Origin: Alphaproteobacteria bacterium
GTDB lineage: Bacteria; Pseudomonadota; Alphaproteobacteria; SMXQ01
Direction: 5' to 3'
Assembly: GCA_029863585.1 (NCBI GenBank)
Contig: JAOTVC010000010.1
Location: 1 to 35,007 of the forward strand
Length of the DNA stretch: 35,007 nucleotides
The notes beneath the pieces are model-generated. The model was not told the DNA's origin and made no database searches. It saw only the letters and a list, made by a program, of their open reading frames with translations. Shown here piece by piece: positions 1 through 8,051 of this stretch; positions within the stretch are counted from its first letter, which is position 1; the number at the start of each line of letters is the position of its first letter. Both the position numbers and the translations under genes were made by a program.

Positions 1-918
1 GGCCGGACGGCCCTCGCCGCCCTCTGGGCCGGCCTGGCGCTCGCCCATTGGGGGTTCGGCGCGCCGCCGGTGATCGACGGGCAATCGGGGGCCATCGCGA
101 TCTTCTGGTTCCTGTTGCAGGCGGGCGTGATCCTGTTCGCGCTGTTGAAAGCGGAAGGCGGCCTCGCCCAGGGCGCGGGCCTGACGGCGCTTGCATTGCT
201 GGCCTTGGTTCCCGCGGGCGGCGGGACCCTGGGCCTCGTCCTTGCCCTTGGGCTCTACGGCGCGGCCTTCGTGCTTTGGGCGCGGCCGGGCCGGGCGCGG
301 GAGGCGGGCCTGGCGGCGGCGGGGCTTGCTCTCGCCCTCGCCGGGCAGGCCGGCGGGGCGGTCTGGCTTGCGGTGGGGGCGGCGGCATTGCTGGTCCCGG
401 TGGCCTCCCTGTTGCCGCTGTCCTGGCCGGGCCGGGTGCCGCCGGCGCCGGCCGCCGGCGACCGCGCCTTGGTGACGGCCCTGGCGGCCGTGTTGATGGT
501 GGCGGGAGGCCTGCAGATGGCGGCGCGCGGCGGGCTCAGCTCGGCGCCCGCCGAGATGCGCGCCTTCGTCGACGTTCAGCTGTGGGCGCGGCGCCACACG
601 CCGCCCGGGACCGTGTTCCTGCCCGTCGGCTTCAGCGGGTTTTCCGTGCTGTCGCGCCGCCCGGTCTGGGTCGACTGGCAATCGGGCGGCAACGCCATGT
701 GGGCGCCGGAGGCCTACGCCGGATGGTGGCGGCGCTGGCGCCGGTTGCGCGAGGTCCGCGGCCTGGATGCGGCGCGGGCCCTGGCCGCCGCCGAAGGCAT
801 CGCCTATATCGTGTTCGACCGGGCGGCGGTGGCGCGCCGGGGCGCGCCGCAAGGCTGCGTGGCTTATGAGAATGCGCGCTTCTGGGTGCTCGGCCCCTGT
901 CCGCCGAAGGCCCAGTGA
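1..918 (+). CDS. C-terminal part of a polytopic membrane protein, DUF6798-like (5' partial)
   Basis: The frame is open from the first base, so the true start lies outside the window; an internal ATG-like position at 70 is not the real start. The first 170 or so residues are alanine/leucine-rich and form about five to six hydrophobic segments. A soluble tail of about 100 residues follows, containing ARRHTPPGTVFLPVGFSG and RRPVWVDWQSGG. That tail resembles the extracytoplasmic end of large multi-spanning proteins of the DUF6798/glycosyltransferase-C-like type, where a 'tPp...f...s.R.v.vdw' pattern is common; this is recalled family knowledge, not a search result. The function is unknown, possibly envelope polysaccharide-related. 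Base composition is extremely GC-rich (one counted line 78%), unlike the genes after the tRNA. Confidence 0.75.
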   Translation, partial: GRTALAALWAGLALAHWGFGAPPVIDGQSGAIAIFWFLLQAGVILFALLKAEGGLAQGAGLTALALLALVPAGGGTLGLVLALGLYGAAFVLWARPGRAREAGLAAAGLALALAGQAGGAVWLAVGAAALLVPVASLLPLSWPGRVPPAPAAGDRALVTALAAVLMVAGGLQMAARGGLSSAPAEMRAFVDVQLWARRHTPPGTVFLPVGFSGFSVLSRRPVWVDWQSGGNAMWAPEAYAGWWRRWRRLREVRGLDAARALAAAEGIAYIVFDRAAVARRGAPQGCVAYENARFWVLGPCPPKAQ

Positions 919-994
919 GCGCGGTGCGCGGTGAGGAAAGATTAGGGATTTGCGCGTATGTCGTTTCGCGCTAGGTTGCGCCCGATACGCGACA

Positions 995-1070
995 GCCGCC
1001 TTAGCTCAGCTGGTAGAGCATCGCATTCGTAATGCGGGGGTCGTAGGTTCGAGTCCTACAGGCGGCACCA
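995..1070 (+). tRNA. tRNA-Thr (anticodon CGT), CCA encoded
   Basis: The cloverleaf can be drawn by eye. The acceptor stem is GCCGCCT paired with AGGCGGC. The D arm contains GCTC-AGCTGGTAGA-GAGC. The anticodon stem TCGCA/TGCGG closes the loop TTCGTAA, which gives anticodon CGT (reads ACG, Thr). The T arm is GTAGG-TTCGAGT-CCTAC. Discriminator A and a genomic CCA complete the gene at 1067-1070. It lies alone between the membrane-protein gene and a lower-GC catabolic segment, a common position for integrated DNA, although no integrase or repeated tRNA 3' end was found in the window. Confidence 0.97.
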
Positions 1071-1147
1071 TTATTTCACCGGACTAGAGGTCTACCGCTT
1101 TTCGGCGCCGTCACGACAGGTGCGCCGAAAATGCGTTGTTGGTTTGC

Positions 1148-1168
1148 CGTGAGCCGGTCGGGCTCACG
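1148..1168. other. perfect 8-bp hairpin in the tRNA-CoA-transferase gap
   Basis: CGTGAGCC and GGCTCACG form perfect arms around the five-base loop GGTCG. No T-run follows, so this is only a possible Rho-independent stop for the tRNA transcript, or a remnant palindrome. The rest of the 1071-1261 gap shows no gene and no operator copy that I can recognise. Confidence 0.35.
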
Positions 1169-1261
1169 CGTCGAGCCTTGGTCGGCGGTGCGAAGGCTCT
1201 CAATGATGCCGCAATCGGGGTACACTGGTTTTTTGATCCCGGCTGAGGATGTCTCTTCATC

Positions 1262-2476
1262 ATGATCGTACAAGATGTCCGCCGCGCGCCGCTCGAGGGA
1301 CTCCGTGTCTTGGAACTCGCAAGCATCCTTGCCGGCCCCTGGGCCGGGCAATTGCTTGCGGACCTCGGCGCCGATGTCATCAAGGTGGAAGCCCCCGGCC
1401 GGGGTGATGAAACCCGGCGCTGGGGACCACCTTTCATGGAGGGGAGCGACGGCCAACCCCTCGAAGCCGCGTATTTCCATGCCTGCAATCGGGGCAAACG
1501 CTCGATCGAGATCGACCTCGCCGCCCCCGATGGCCAATCCCGGGTGCGCGAACTGGCCAGCGACGCGGATGTGCTGATCGAGAATTTTCGGGTGGGCCGC
1601 CTCGCCGGCTTCGGGCTCGACTATGCGGCTCTCGGCGCCCTCAACTCACGACTGATTTACTGTTCAATTACCGGATATGGACAAGACGGTCCGTATTCAG
1701 AACGCCCGGGTTACGACTTCGTCATCCAGGGGCTTTCCGGAATCATGGATCTCACCGGGGAAGCCGATGGTCCGCCGCAGAAGACGGGGGTCGCATTCAG
1801 CGACATCTTCACCGGAATTTACGCGGTTGTGGCGATACAGGCGGCTCTCATCGATCGCTCCCGAACCGGTCGAGGTACTCATATCGATATGGCGCTCTTG
1901 GATTCCATGGTTGGCGTCTTGGCCAACCAGGCGTCCAACCTGTTCGTGTCCGGGACGGCGCCCCATAGGATGGGAAACGCCCATCCCAATATTGTTCCGT
2001 ACCAGGTTTTTCCCGCGCGCGATGGCCGAGTGGTGATCGCCGCGGGCAACGATCGGCAGTTCGCCGGCCTGTGTGAGGTGCTGGGCCTGCGCAACATCGC
2101 GAAATCCGATGCCTATGCGAATAACGCCGCGCGGGTTGCGAACCGGGCGGCATTGGTTGCCGAACTCGGGGCCGCCACGCGCCGCTGCGACGCCAGCGAC
2201 CTGATAGAGCGGCTTTCGGATGCGGGCGTACCGGCCGGGCCGGTCAATACCCTGGACCAGGTCTTTGCGGACCCGCAGGTCATTCATCGCAAAATCAAGG
2301 TCTCCCTAGCGGATACCGATACCAAGGCGGGCTCGACGGCGGGTCTTCGCCCGCCCTTCCTTCTCGACGGGTCTAGCGTTCACAGCACGCGACCGCCCCC
2401 CCGGCTGGGTGGCGACAACCGCGACATCCTGGGCTCAGGGGATGCGACCTGGCCGGACCCGCCCGGGCGAGACTAA
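1262..2476 (+). CDS. class III CoA-transferase (CaiB/BaiF family)
   Basis: This 404-residue protein moves CoA from a donor thioester such as succinyl-CoA onto a carboxylic acid. The family start LEGLRVLELASILAGPWAGQ is followed by LLADLGADVIKVEAP and RGKRSIEIDL, all typical of CaiB/BaiF. The likely catalytic aspartate is D181 in FSDIFTGIYA, matching the Asp of formyl-CoA transferase in the same context. Length fits the family (about 380-420). The ATG is preferred because the conserved start follows it within about 10 residues. It is the first gene after tRNA-Thr and is separated from the acyl-CoA dehydrogenase by 233 bp containing an operator-like palindrome, so it may be transcribed separately. 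The acceptor acid is unknown; context suggests a dicarboxylate or branched acid. Confidence 0.92.
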   Translation: MIVQDVRRAPLEGLRVLELASILAGPWAGQLLADLGADVIKVEAPGRGDETRRWGPPFMEGSDGQPLEAAYFHACNRGKRSIEIDLAAPDGQSRVRELASDADVLIENFRVGRLAGFGLDYAALGALNSRLIYCSITGYGQDGPYSERPGYDFVIQGLSGIMDLTGEADGPPQKTGVAFSDIFTGIYAVVAIQAALIDRSRTGRGTHIDMALLDSMVGVLANQASNLFVSGTAPHRMGNAHPNIVPYQVFPARDGRVVIAAGNDRQFAGLCEVLGLRNIAKSDAYANNAARVANRAALVAELGAATRRCDASDLIERLSDAGVPAGPVNTLDQVFADPQVIHRKIKVSLADTDTKAGSTAGLRPPFLLDGSSVHSTRPPPRLGGDNRDILGSGDATWPDPPGRD

Positions 2477-2567
2477 GCAACGAAGAGGGTCGCTATCTAT
2501 CGGCTTCCCCGGCAGTTACGTGTCGCCGGAAAGCAGAACACGCCGATTTCCCTATATTTCCCCTTCG

Positions 2568-2584
2568 GCGTTGACAGGTGAACG
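2568..2584 (+). promoter_or_regulatory. degenerate second operator half-site overlapping a TTGACA box
   Basis: GCGTTG-ACAGG-TGAACG repeats the core ACAGGTGAA of the stronger palindrome exactly 50 bp downstream, about five helical turns. The same bases contain a consensus-like -35 hexamer TTGACA at 2571-2576. I do not see a convincing -10 at 16-18 bp, so the promoter call is weak. The repeat relationship is seen directly; cooperative binding is inferred. Confidence 0.35.
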
Positions 2585-2616
2585 GGCCCGCGACACAGTG
2601 CCCCATATTGAAATCT

Positions 2617-2635
2617 GGTTTTAACAGGTGAAACC
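2617..2635 (+). promoter_or_regulatory. IclR-type operator, copy 1 (upstream of acyl-CoA dehydrogenase)
   Basis: GGTTTTAACAGGTGAAACC has outer arms GGTTT/AAACC and fits GTTTCA-N5-TGAAAC with one mismatch in the left arm. The same pattern recurs upstream of the iclR gene and of the TTT receptor gene. It sits about 75 bp before the acyl-CoA dehydrogenase start, where a regulator could act on that two-gene operon. Confidence 0.6.
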
Positions 2636-2709
2636 ATGTGCCCCGTGCGAGGCGCGATCCGGATTGCTTGTGAGAAGCCGGAAACGATGCGGAGGCGGCA
2701 GGAGACAGG

Positions 2710-3870
2710 ATGGATTTCTCGCTAAGTGAAAAAGAAAAGGCGTTCCATGAGCGGGTTCGCGCCCTGGCAAGAGCCGAACTTGCCGACGGCGCCTTGGCTC
2801 GTGCCCACAGCGAAGAGTTCCCCGGCGACGTGATGAAAACGTTGGTGAAAAGCGGTTTGATCGGGATCACGATCCCGGTCGAGGATGGCGGCCATGGCGG
2901 CTCGCTGATGGAGGCGGTCCTGGCGATCACGGCCATCGCCGAGATTTGCCCGCGCAGCGCCGATGTCGTTCAGGCAGGCAATTTCGGACCGATCCGGGTC
3001 TTGTCCGCGTTTGGCACCGACGATCACAAGAATCGATACCTGAAGAAACTCCTCGACGGGGAACTGCTGATCACCGTCGCCATGAGCGAGCCCGAGGCGG
3101 GCTCGGCGGTGACCGACCTTGAGACGACCGCGGAACCGGAGGGAGACGGATACCGTCTGAACGGCACCAAGGTTTACACGACCAATGGCCTACACGCGGA
3201 CTTGTTTCTGACCTATGTCCGCTACGGCCCCGGCCTCGACGGCATTGGATCCGTGCTGGTGGAACGCGGCGGCGACGGCTTCAGGACCGGAAGCCCGTCT
3301 CGATTCCTGTCCGGAGAGGGCTGGGTCGAGATCCGATTCGAGGACCTCTACATACCGCCGGAGAACGTCCTCCTGGGGCCCGGTGGATTCAAGAAGCAGA
3401 TTTCCGGTTTCAACGTCGAACGCCTCGGCAATGCCGCCCGCTCTCTAGGCGTGGGCCGCTGCGCCTTCAACCTTGCCCGGGACCACGCCTTGACCCGAGA
3501 ACAGTTCGGCCGGCCCCTTTGCGAATTCCAAGGTCTGCAATGGAAATTCGCCGATGCGGAAATCCAGCTCCAGGCGGCCGAGCTCTTGCTTCACCGGGCG
3601 GCGGTGAACGCCGATGCGGGTTTCCCCTCGGCGCTCGAGACGTCGGCCGCAAAGGTCCAGTGCAATACCGCCGGGTTCCAGGCCTCGGACATGGCGCTTC
3701 AGGTCATGGGCGGGCTCGGCTACAGCGAGGACAGCCTGGTCGAATACTGCTTCAGGAAGACGCGAGGCTGGATGATCGCCGGCGGGTCCATCGAGATGAT
3801 GAAGAACCGCATCGCCGAAACCGTCTTTGACCGGCGGTTCTCCCAGCGCCCGCCGCGGCCGGCGCGATAG
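2710..3870 (+). CDS. acyl-CoA dehydrogenase family flavoprotein
   Basis: This 386-residue FAD enzyme is expected to introduce an alpha-beta double bond into an acyl-CoA. It has the usual three parts: an N-terminal helical domain, a central beta domain (AMSEPEAGSAVTDL, GYRLNGTKVYTTNG) and a C-terminal helical domain (REQFGRPL, QVMGGLGYSEDSLVEY, FRKTRGWMIAGGS). The start follows a GGCAGGAGACAGG ribosome site. At the place where short-chain enzymes carry the catalytic Glu of YEGT, this protein has IAGGS (residues 356-360), so the base is either elsewhere or missing. The next gene starts 11 bp downstream, making a clear two-gene operon with the ADP-forming synthetase. Substrate unknown. Confidence 0.93.
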   Translation: MDFSLSEKEKAFHERVRALARAELADGALARAHSEEFPGDVMKTLVKSGLIGITIPVEDGGHGGSLMEAVLAITAIAEICPRSADVVQAGNFGPIRVLSAFGTDDHKNRYLKKLLDGELLITVAMSEPEAGSAVTDLETTAEPEGDGYRLNGTKVYTTNGLHADLFLTYVRYGPGLDGIGSVLVERGGDGFRTGSPSRFLSGEGWVEIRFEDLYIPPENVLLGPGGFKKQISGFNVERLGNAARSLGVGRCAFNLARDHALTREQFGRPLCEFQGLQWKFADAEIQLQAAELLLHRAAVNADAGFPSALETSAAKVQCNTAGFQASDMALQVMGGLGYSEDSLVEYCFRKTRGWMIAGGSIEMMKNRIAETVFDRRFSQRPPRPAR

Positions 3871-3881
3871 ACGGCCGGCCC

Positions 3882-5954
3882 GTGTCGCGCGCGCTCTCCC
3901 AGTCTTTATTCGCGCCCCGGACCGTGGCCTTGATCGGCGCGTCGGGCGATGTGGAAAAGGCGCCGGCCCGGCCGCAGCGTTACCTCAAGGCACATGGCTT
4001 CAAGGGCAAGGTCATCCCGGTCAATCCTTCGAGAAAGGAAGTGTTTGGCGTGCCCGCCATTGCCAATGTGCGGGATGCGCCGGGCCCCATCGATCATGCC
4101 TTCGTGATGGTGCCGGCCAAGGCTGTCAAGTCGGTGATCGCGGACTGTGTCGCGGCCGCCATTCCGCTTGCAACGATCTTCAGCGATGGGTTCGCCGATA
4201 TCGGCCCGGAGGGCCGCGCCCGTCAGGATGAGATTGTCGGCATTGCCCGTGACGGTGGGATCCGCCTGCTGGGCCCCAACAGCATGGGGGTGATCAGCAC
4301 GCGAAACGGCATGGCGCTGACCGTCAACACGGTGATGGATGGCGTCGACCTCCTGCCCGGCCCGCTGGCCTTGGTGTCGCAAAGCGGCTCCCTGATTGGG
4401 ACTCTCCTGTCGCGGGCCCAGGCGCGGGGCTTGGGATTTTCCCATCTGGTTGCCGTCGGCAATGAAGCAGATATCACGGTGGGTGAAATCGTCGGAGCCT
4501 TGGTCGATGATCCGGACACCAGGGCGATCCTGTTATTCCTGGAAACTCTGCGCGGCGCGAAAGGGCTGGCCACGGCCGCGCGCCGGGCCTTCGATGCGGG
4601 GAAACCCGTCATTGCCTACAAGCTGGGGCAGTCTGACGTCGGGCGGGGCCTGGCCGCGAGCCACACCGGCGCGCTGGTCGGACCGAGCGAAAACGTCTCC
4701 GCGTTCTTCGCCCATAACGGCATTATCGAGGTGCGAAATTTCGAAGGCCTGTTCGAGTGCGCCCCCCTGGTCCTCGGCCGCAAACCGCCAAGGGGGCGCA
4801 AGGTGGCGGTGGTCACTACCACGGGTGGGCCCGCGGCCACGGTGGTAGACCACTTGGGCGCCCGCAACGTGGACTTGCTGCCGACCCCTCAGTCACTGGT
4901 CGAGGAGATGAACGGCCGCGGCCTGCATGTCAGCGCGGGACAGATCGTCGACCTGACGGCGGCGGGCACGAAAGCCGAGATTTACGAGGCCGCTCTTTCC
5001 ACGCTCAGCCGGGAGGGAGATTGCGACGCCATTATCGGGATTGTCGGATCGTCGGGGCTGACCAATCCGGCCCACGCGGTGGGGCCTATCGTCGCCATGG
5101 CCGGCACGACGCCCATCGCCGCCTACCTCGTTCCCGAGGCCCCGCAAACGCTTGCCATGTTTGCCGAGAAAGGCATTGCCGCATTCCGCACACCGGAAGC
5201 CTGTGCCGATTCGGTTGCCGCCTTCCTGGACTGGCGCGCCCCCACCCCATCGTCCGAGTCGTCACTTTCACCGGAAATTTCGGCTCTGATCACCGATTTG
5301 CCCTCCGGGCCCTGCAGCGAGGCGCGTTCAGCGGAAATCTTTGCGGCGCTGAACATCTCGCAGCCGCTGTCGCAGGTTCTGGCGAGCCCGACGGAGAAGC
5401 CGGAAATCGGGTTTCCCGTGGTGGCCAAGGTGGTGTCGCCGGACATTCCGCACAAGACCGAAGCCGGCGCGGTGGCGCTCGGCGTCGCAGACCGCGAATC
5501 ACTCATCGAGGCAGGGCGTGAAATCATCGAAGCCGCAAAGCGCTACCGGCCGGATGCCGCCATAGAGGGGCTGCTCGTGCAGGAAATGCATCGGGGTGCC
5601 GCCGAGGTGATTCTCGGCTACAAGCGCGATGGGGAAGTGGGGCCTATCGTCGTCCTTGGCACGGGTGGCATCCTTGCAGAAGTGTACAAAGATATTTCCG
5701 TGCGGATCGCCCCGGTCGATGTGGACACGGCGCGGGCTATGATCCGCGAAGTGAAGGGTCTCGCCGTGATTCGCGGGTATCGCAACTTGCCCGAGGGCGA
5801 CATCGATGCCTTGGCGGAGGCGATCGTCAAGGTCTCCAGCCTTGCCGGATCAGGGGCTGAGCGGGTGCTTGATGCGGAAATCAATCCGCTGATCGTGAAG
5901 ACCAAGGGCAATGGCGTGGTCGCGGTCGACGGCCTGATCGTCTGCGGCGACTGA
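3882..5954 (+). CDS. ADP-forming acyl-CoA synthetase, fused alpha-beta chain
   Basis: This 690-residue protein has the single-chain architecture of NDP-forming acyl-CoA synthetases: a CoA-binding Rossmann domain (VALIGASGD near the start), a succinyl-CoA-ligase-like flavodoxin domain, and a C-terminal ATP-grasp domain from about residue 470. H261 in SHTGALVG is the expected phospho-histidine. The ATP-grasp part shows SPDIPHKTEAGAVALGV, VQEMHRGAAEVILG and GTGGILAEVYKD. The GTG start lies 11 bp after the acyl-CoA dehydrogenase stop. It can activate an acid at the cost of ATP to ADP or work in reverse to make ATP from an acyl-CoA; the sequence does not tell which. It ends 13 bp from the converging dehydrogenase gene. 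Confidence 0.93.
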   Translation: MSRALSQSLFAPRTVALIGASGDVEKAPARPQRYLKAHGFKGKVIPVNPSRKEVFGVPAIANVRDAPGPIDHAFVMVPAKAVKSVIADCVAAAIPLATIFSDGFADIGPEGRARQDEIVGIARDGGIRLLGPNSMGVISTRNGMALTVNTVMDGVDLLPGPLALVSQSGSLIGTLLSRAQARGLGFSHLVAVGNEADITVGEIVGALVDDPDTRAILLFLETLRGAKGLATAARRAFDAGKPVIAYKLGQSDVGRGLAASHTGALVGPSENVSAFFAHNGIIEVRNFEGLFECAPLVLGRKPPRGRKVAVVTTTGGPAATVVDHLGARNVDLLPTPQSLVEEMNGRGLHVSAGQIVDLTAAGTKAEIYEAALSTLSREGDCDAIIGIVGSSGLTNPAHAVGPIVAMAGTTPIAAYLVPEAPQTLAMFAEKGIAAFRTPEACADSVAAFLDWRAPTPSSESSLSPEISALITDLPSGPCSEARSAEIFAALNISQPLSQVLASPTEKPEIGFPVVAKVVSPDIPHKTEAGAVALGVADRESLIEAGREIIEAAKRYRPDAAIEGLLVQEMHRGAAEVILGYKRDGEVGPIVVLGTGGILAEVYKDISVRIAPVDVDTARAMIREVKGLAVIRGYRNLPEGDIDALAEAIVKVSSLAGSGAERVLDAEINPLIVKTKGNGVVAVDGLIVCGD

Positions 5955-5967
5955 TGCCGCACGCCGC

Positions 5968-6930
5968 CTAACCAAGCGCATCAGGATTGAGCACGCGGAG
6001 CGGCTTGCCGTCCATCCAGGCCGCGATATCCTCGGCGATCTGTCCGTACCAAAGCTTGTAATTCGTATCGGTGACGAACCCGAGATGGGGCGTGATGATC
6101 GATCGCGGCAGGCTCCGCATCGGGTGATCCTTGGGCAGAGGCTCGGGCTCATAAACATCAATGCCCGCACCGCCGATGACCCCCGCCTCAAGCGCCTCGA
6201 CCAATGCCTCCTGTTGCACGATCGGTCCCCTGGCCGTGTTCACGAGATAGGCGCTCGGTTTCATGAGGGCGAGCTCGTCACGGCCGACCAGGCCTCGCGT
6301 CCGGTCACTCAGCACCAGATGAATCGAAAGGAAATCAGCGGTAGCGAACAACTCTTCCTTGGTGGCCAGGCGCACGCCTACCTCGGCGCAACGCTCCGGC
6401 GTGAGGTTCTGGCTCCAGGCAATGACATCCATGCCGAAGGCCAAGCCGATCTTGGCGACATGGCCGCCGACCTTGCCGAGGCCGATGATTCCCAAAGTCT
6501 TGTCACCGATGCTGATGCCCACACTGGTCTGCCATTGGCCCGCGCGGGTGGCGCGATCCTCTTCGGGAATCCGCCGGGCAAGTCCCAGGATCAAGCCCCA
6601 GGCGAGCTCCGCCGTGGTCACTCCAACGTTATCGGTCCCGCTGACGATGACGCCGCGTTCCGTGGCGGCCTCTAGATCGATGCTGAGATTGCGCATGCCG
6701 GCGGTCACCAGAAGCTTGAGATTGGGCAGCCGCGCCAGAAGCTCGCCTGGAAACGGGGTGCGCTCGCGCATGATGGCCACGACTTCGAAAGGCTCCAGGC
6801 GAGCCGCGACCGTATCCATATCTGCGACGTGATCGTTAAAAACCGTAATCTCCGCCGACCGTTGGACCTGCGACCAGTCGGCCAAGGTCAGGGCGACATC
6901 TTGATAGTCGTCCAGTATCGCGATTCGCAT
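5968..6930 (-). CDS. D-2-hydroxyacid dehydrogenase, NAD(P)-dependent
   Basis: This 320-residue protein of the D-isomer-specific 2-hydroxyacid dehydrogenase family interconverts a 2-oxoacid and a D-2-hydroxyacid. The nucleotide fold GIIGLGKVGGHVAK is at about 147-160. The catalytic set is R234 in NTARG, E263 in DVYEPEP and H282 in TPHLG. The ribosome site AGGGGGGAG precedes the ATG closely. It is divergent from iclR, and the 159-bp gap between them carries the operator palindromes, so both are probably controlled together. In a pathway with pyruvate- or glyoxylate-producing lyases it could reduce or oxidise the 2-oxoacid product, but this is inference. Phosphoglycerate-dehydrogenase-like activity cannot be excluded. 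Confidence 0.92.
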   Translation of the reverse strand: MRIAILDDYQDVALTLADWSQVQRSAEITVFNDHVADMDTVAARLEPFEVVAIMRERTPFPGELLARLPNLKLLVTAGMRNLSIDLEAATERGVIVSGTDNVGVTTAELAWGLILGLARRIPEEDRATRAGQWQTSVGISIGDKTLGIIGLGKVGGHVAKIGLAFGMDVIAWSQNLTPERCAEVGVRLATKEELFATADFLSIHLVLSDRTRGLVGRDELALMKPSAYLVNTARGPIVQQEALVEALEAGVIGGAGIDVYEPEPLPKDHPMRSLPRSIITPHLGFVTDTNYKLWYGQIAEDIAAWMDGKPLRVLNPDALG

Positions 6931-7063
6931 TGGCTCCCCCCTGTTTCATCTTCTGGCCGGACCGCGGAGGCTGAGATCAATTCCGCCCCCCGGTTCATCG
7001 TCGCCGGTCCCGCACCAAACTGGCCATATCGGGCGCGCCATGCATAATACGGAATGAAATTTG

Positions 7064-7100
7064 GTTTCAACTAATGAAAATGAAATTCAATGGGTGAAAG
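7064..7100 (+). promoter_or_regulatory. IclR-type operators, copies 2a and 2b (dehydrogenase/iclR divergent gap)
   Basis: Copy 2a is GTTTCA-ACTAA-TGAAAA (7064-7080). It matches the consensus GTTTCA-N5-TGAAAC except for the last base. A second, weaker unit, AATTCA-ATGGG-TGAAAG (7084-7100), follows and overlaps the iclR start codon at 7090. The position in the divergent gap fits autoregulation plus control of the dehydrogenase gene. The bases just upstream also give TGAAA-N5-TTTCA, so the whole patch is dense in half-sites. Confidence 0.6.
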
Positions 7101-7869
7101 AGAGCGGGCAGTTTACCGGATCGAAGCCGTTGATCGCGCCATCAACATCTTGACCGCCTTCACGCACACGGAACCGGAATTGACCCTCAGCGAGATTGTC
7201 GAAAAGACGGGCCTTGCCAAGGCAACGGCCTATCGCATGCTGTCCAACCTCTGCGCGCGGCACATGTGCCAGCTGGACGAGAAGACGGGTCGTTACAGCC
7301 TCGGCTATGAGGTTCTCAAGATGGCGGATATTCGCCGCCAGCAACTCAATTTCCGGATGCTTGCGTTGCCGGCGATGCAGGAACTGCGAGACGTATCCAA
7401 TGAAACCATCGTTCTGAGCGTGCGTGACGGCGATGATCGGGTGAACGTCGATTATGTGGAAAGCCGCGATCCTTTGCGCCGTGTTCCGGAGCCGGGCCGG
7501 CGGGCGCCGCTCTACTCCGGGGCGGCCAGCAAGGCGTTTCTGGCATCAATGAGTGAGGAGGAGTTTGAGCGCTATCTTGCGCGGACCAAGCTCGAAAAGC
7601 GTGGTCCGAACACGATCACGGACAAGGATGAACTGCGTCGCACGATCGCCAAGAATCGCGCCGATGGGTTTTCAGAAAGCCGTGGCGAGCAGACACCCCA
7701 GGGAAACGCCATCGCCGCGCCGGTATTCGACAGTACCGGCCAAGCGGCTTTCGTGATCAGCATTTCATACGTGGATTCCCGCTTCACGAAGACCATTCGC
7801 AAGAAAACGACCGAGACACTTCTCAGGTGTTGCCGGGAAATGTCGCGGCAGCTTGGCGCCCGCCTCTAA
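7090..7869 (+). CDS. IclR-family transcriptional regulator
   Basis: This 259-residue protein has an N-terminal winged helix-turn-helix (about residues 10-75; AVDRAINILTAF, LSEIVEKTGLAKATAYRML) and a C-terminal effector-binding domain (SLGYEVLKMADIRRQQ, then NETIVLSVRDGD and GRRAPLYSGAASKAFLA). Length is typical of IclR proteins, which are usually dimers that bind palindromes near promoters and sense small acids. It is flanked on both sides by the GTTTCA-N5-TGAAAC sites, so it is the obvious candidate to bind them. The effector is probably the imported acid or a CoA-pathway intermediate; nothing in the sequence names it. Confidence 0.95.
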   Translation: MGERERAVYRIEAVDRAINILTAFTHTEPELTLSEIVEKTGLAKATAYRMLSNLCARHMCQLDEKTGRYSLGYEVLKMADIRRQQLNFRMLALPAMQELRDVSNETIVLSVRDGDDRVNVDYVESRDPLRRVPEPGRRAPLYSGAASKAFLASMSEEEFERYLARTKLEKRGPNTITDKDELRRTIAKNRADGFSESRGEQTPQGNAIAAPVFDSTGQAAFVISISYVDSRFTKTIRKKTTETLLRCCREMSRQLGARL

Positions 7870-7903
7870 CCGCATTCCTGCGCGGGTCATGCGCCGCGCG
7901 CTA

Positions 7904-7932
7904 TTGACTCACGGTTACAAGAGCCCTACGCT
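7904..7932 (+). promoter_or_regulatory. candidate sigma-70 promoter of the TTT receptor operon
   Basis: TTGACT (7904-7909) and TACGCT (7927-7932) are separated by 17 bp, the preferred spacing. The -35 matches five of six consensus bases and the -10 matches three of six. The operator palindrome begins 20 bp downstream of the -10, so a bound regulator would sit over the early transcribed region, as expected for repression. No transcript evidence is available. Confidence 0.45.
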
Positions 7933-7951
7933 TTTCTTCGAATGAAAATGA

Positions 7952-7968
7952 GTTTCAGTAGATGAAAC
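7952..7968 (+). promoter_or_regulatory. IclR-type operator, copy 3 (upstream of TTT receptor)
   Basis: GTTTCA-GTAGA-TGAAAC is the cleanest copy: two perfect six-base arms around five bases. It lies about 85 bp before the receptor start and directly after a plausible promoter. It defines the consensus used for the other copies. Confidence 0.65.
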
Positions 7969-8051
7969 CTTCAGGGGCAGGCGGACCGGCTTAGGGGGCC
8001 GCCCTGTCGCTTTTCCAAGGTCGCATTCAAATAACGACAGGGAGTGAGAAA

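Noticed and set aside
2409-2624. A 71-codon frame overlapping the end of the CoA-transferase gene
   Set aside because: It overlaps the conserved gene end and runs through the operator region; no recognisable protein.
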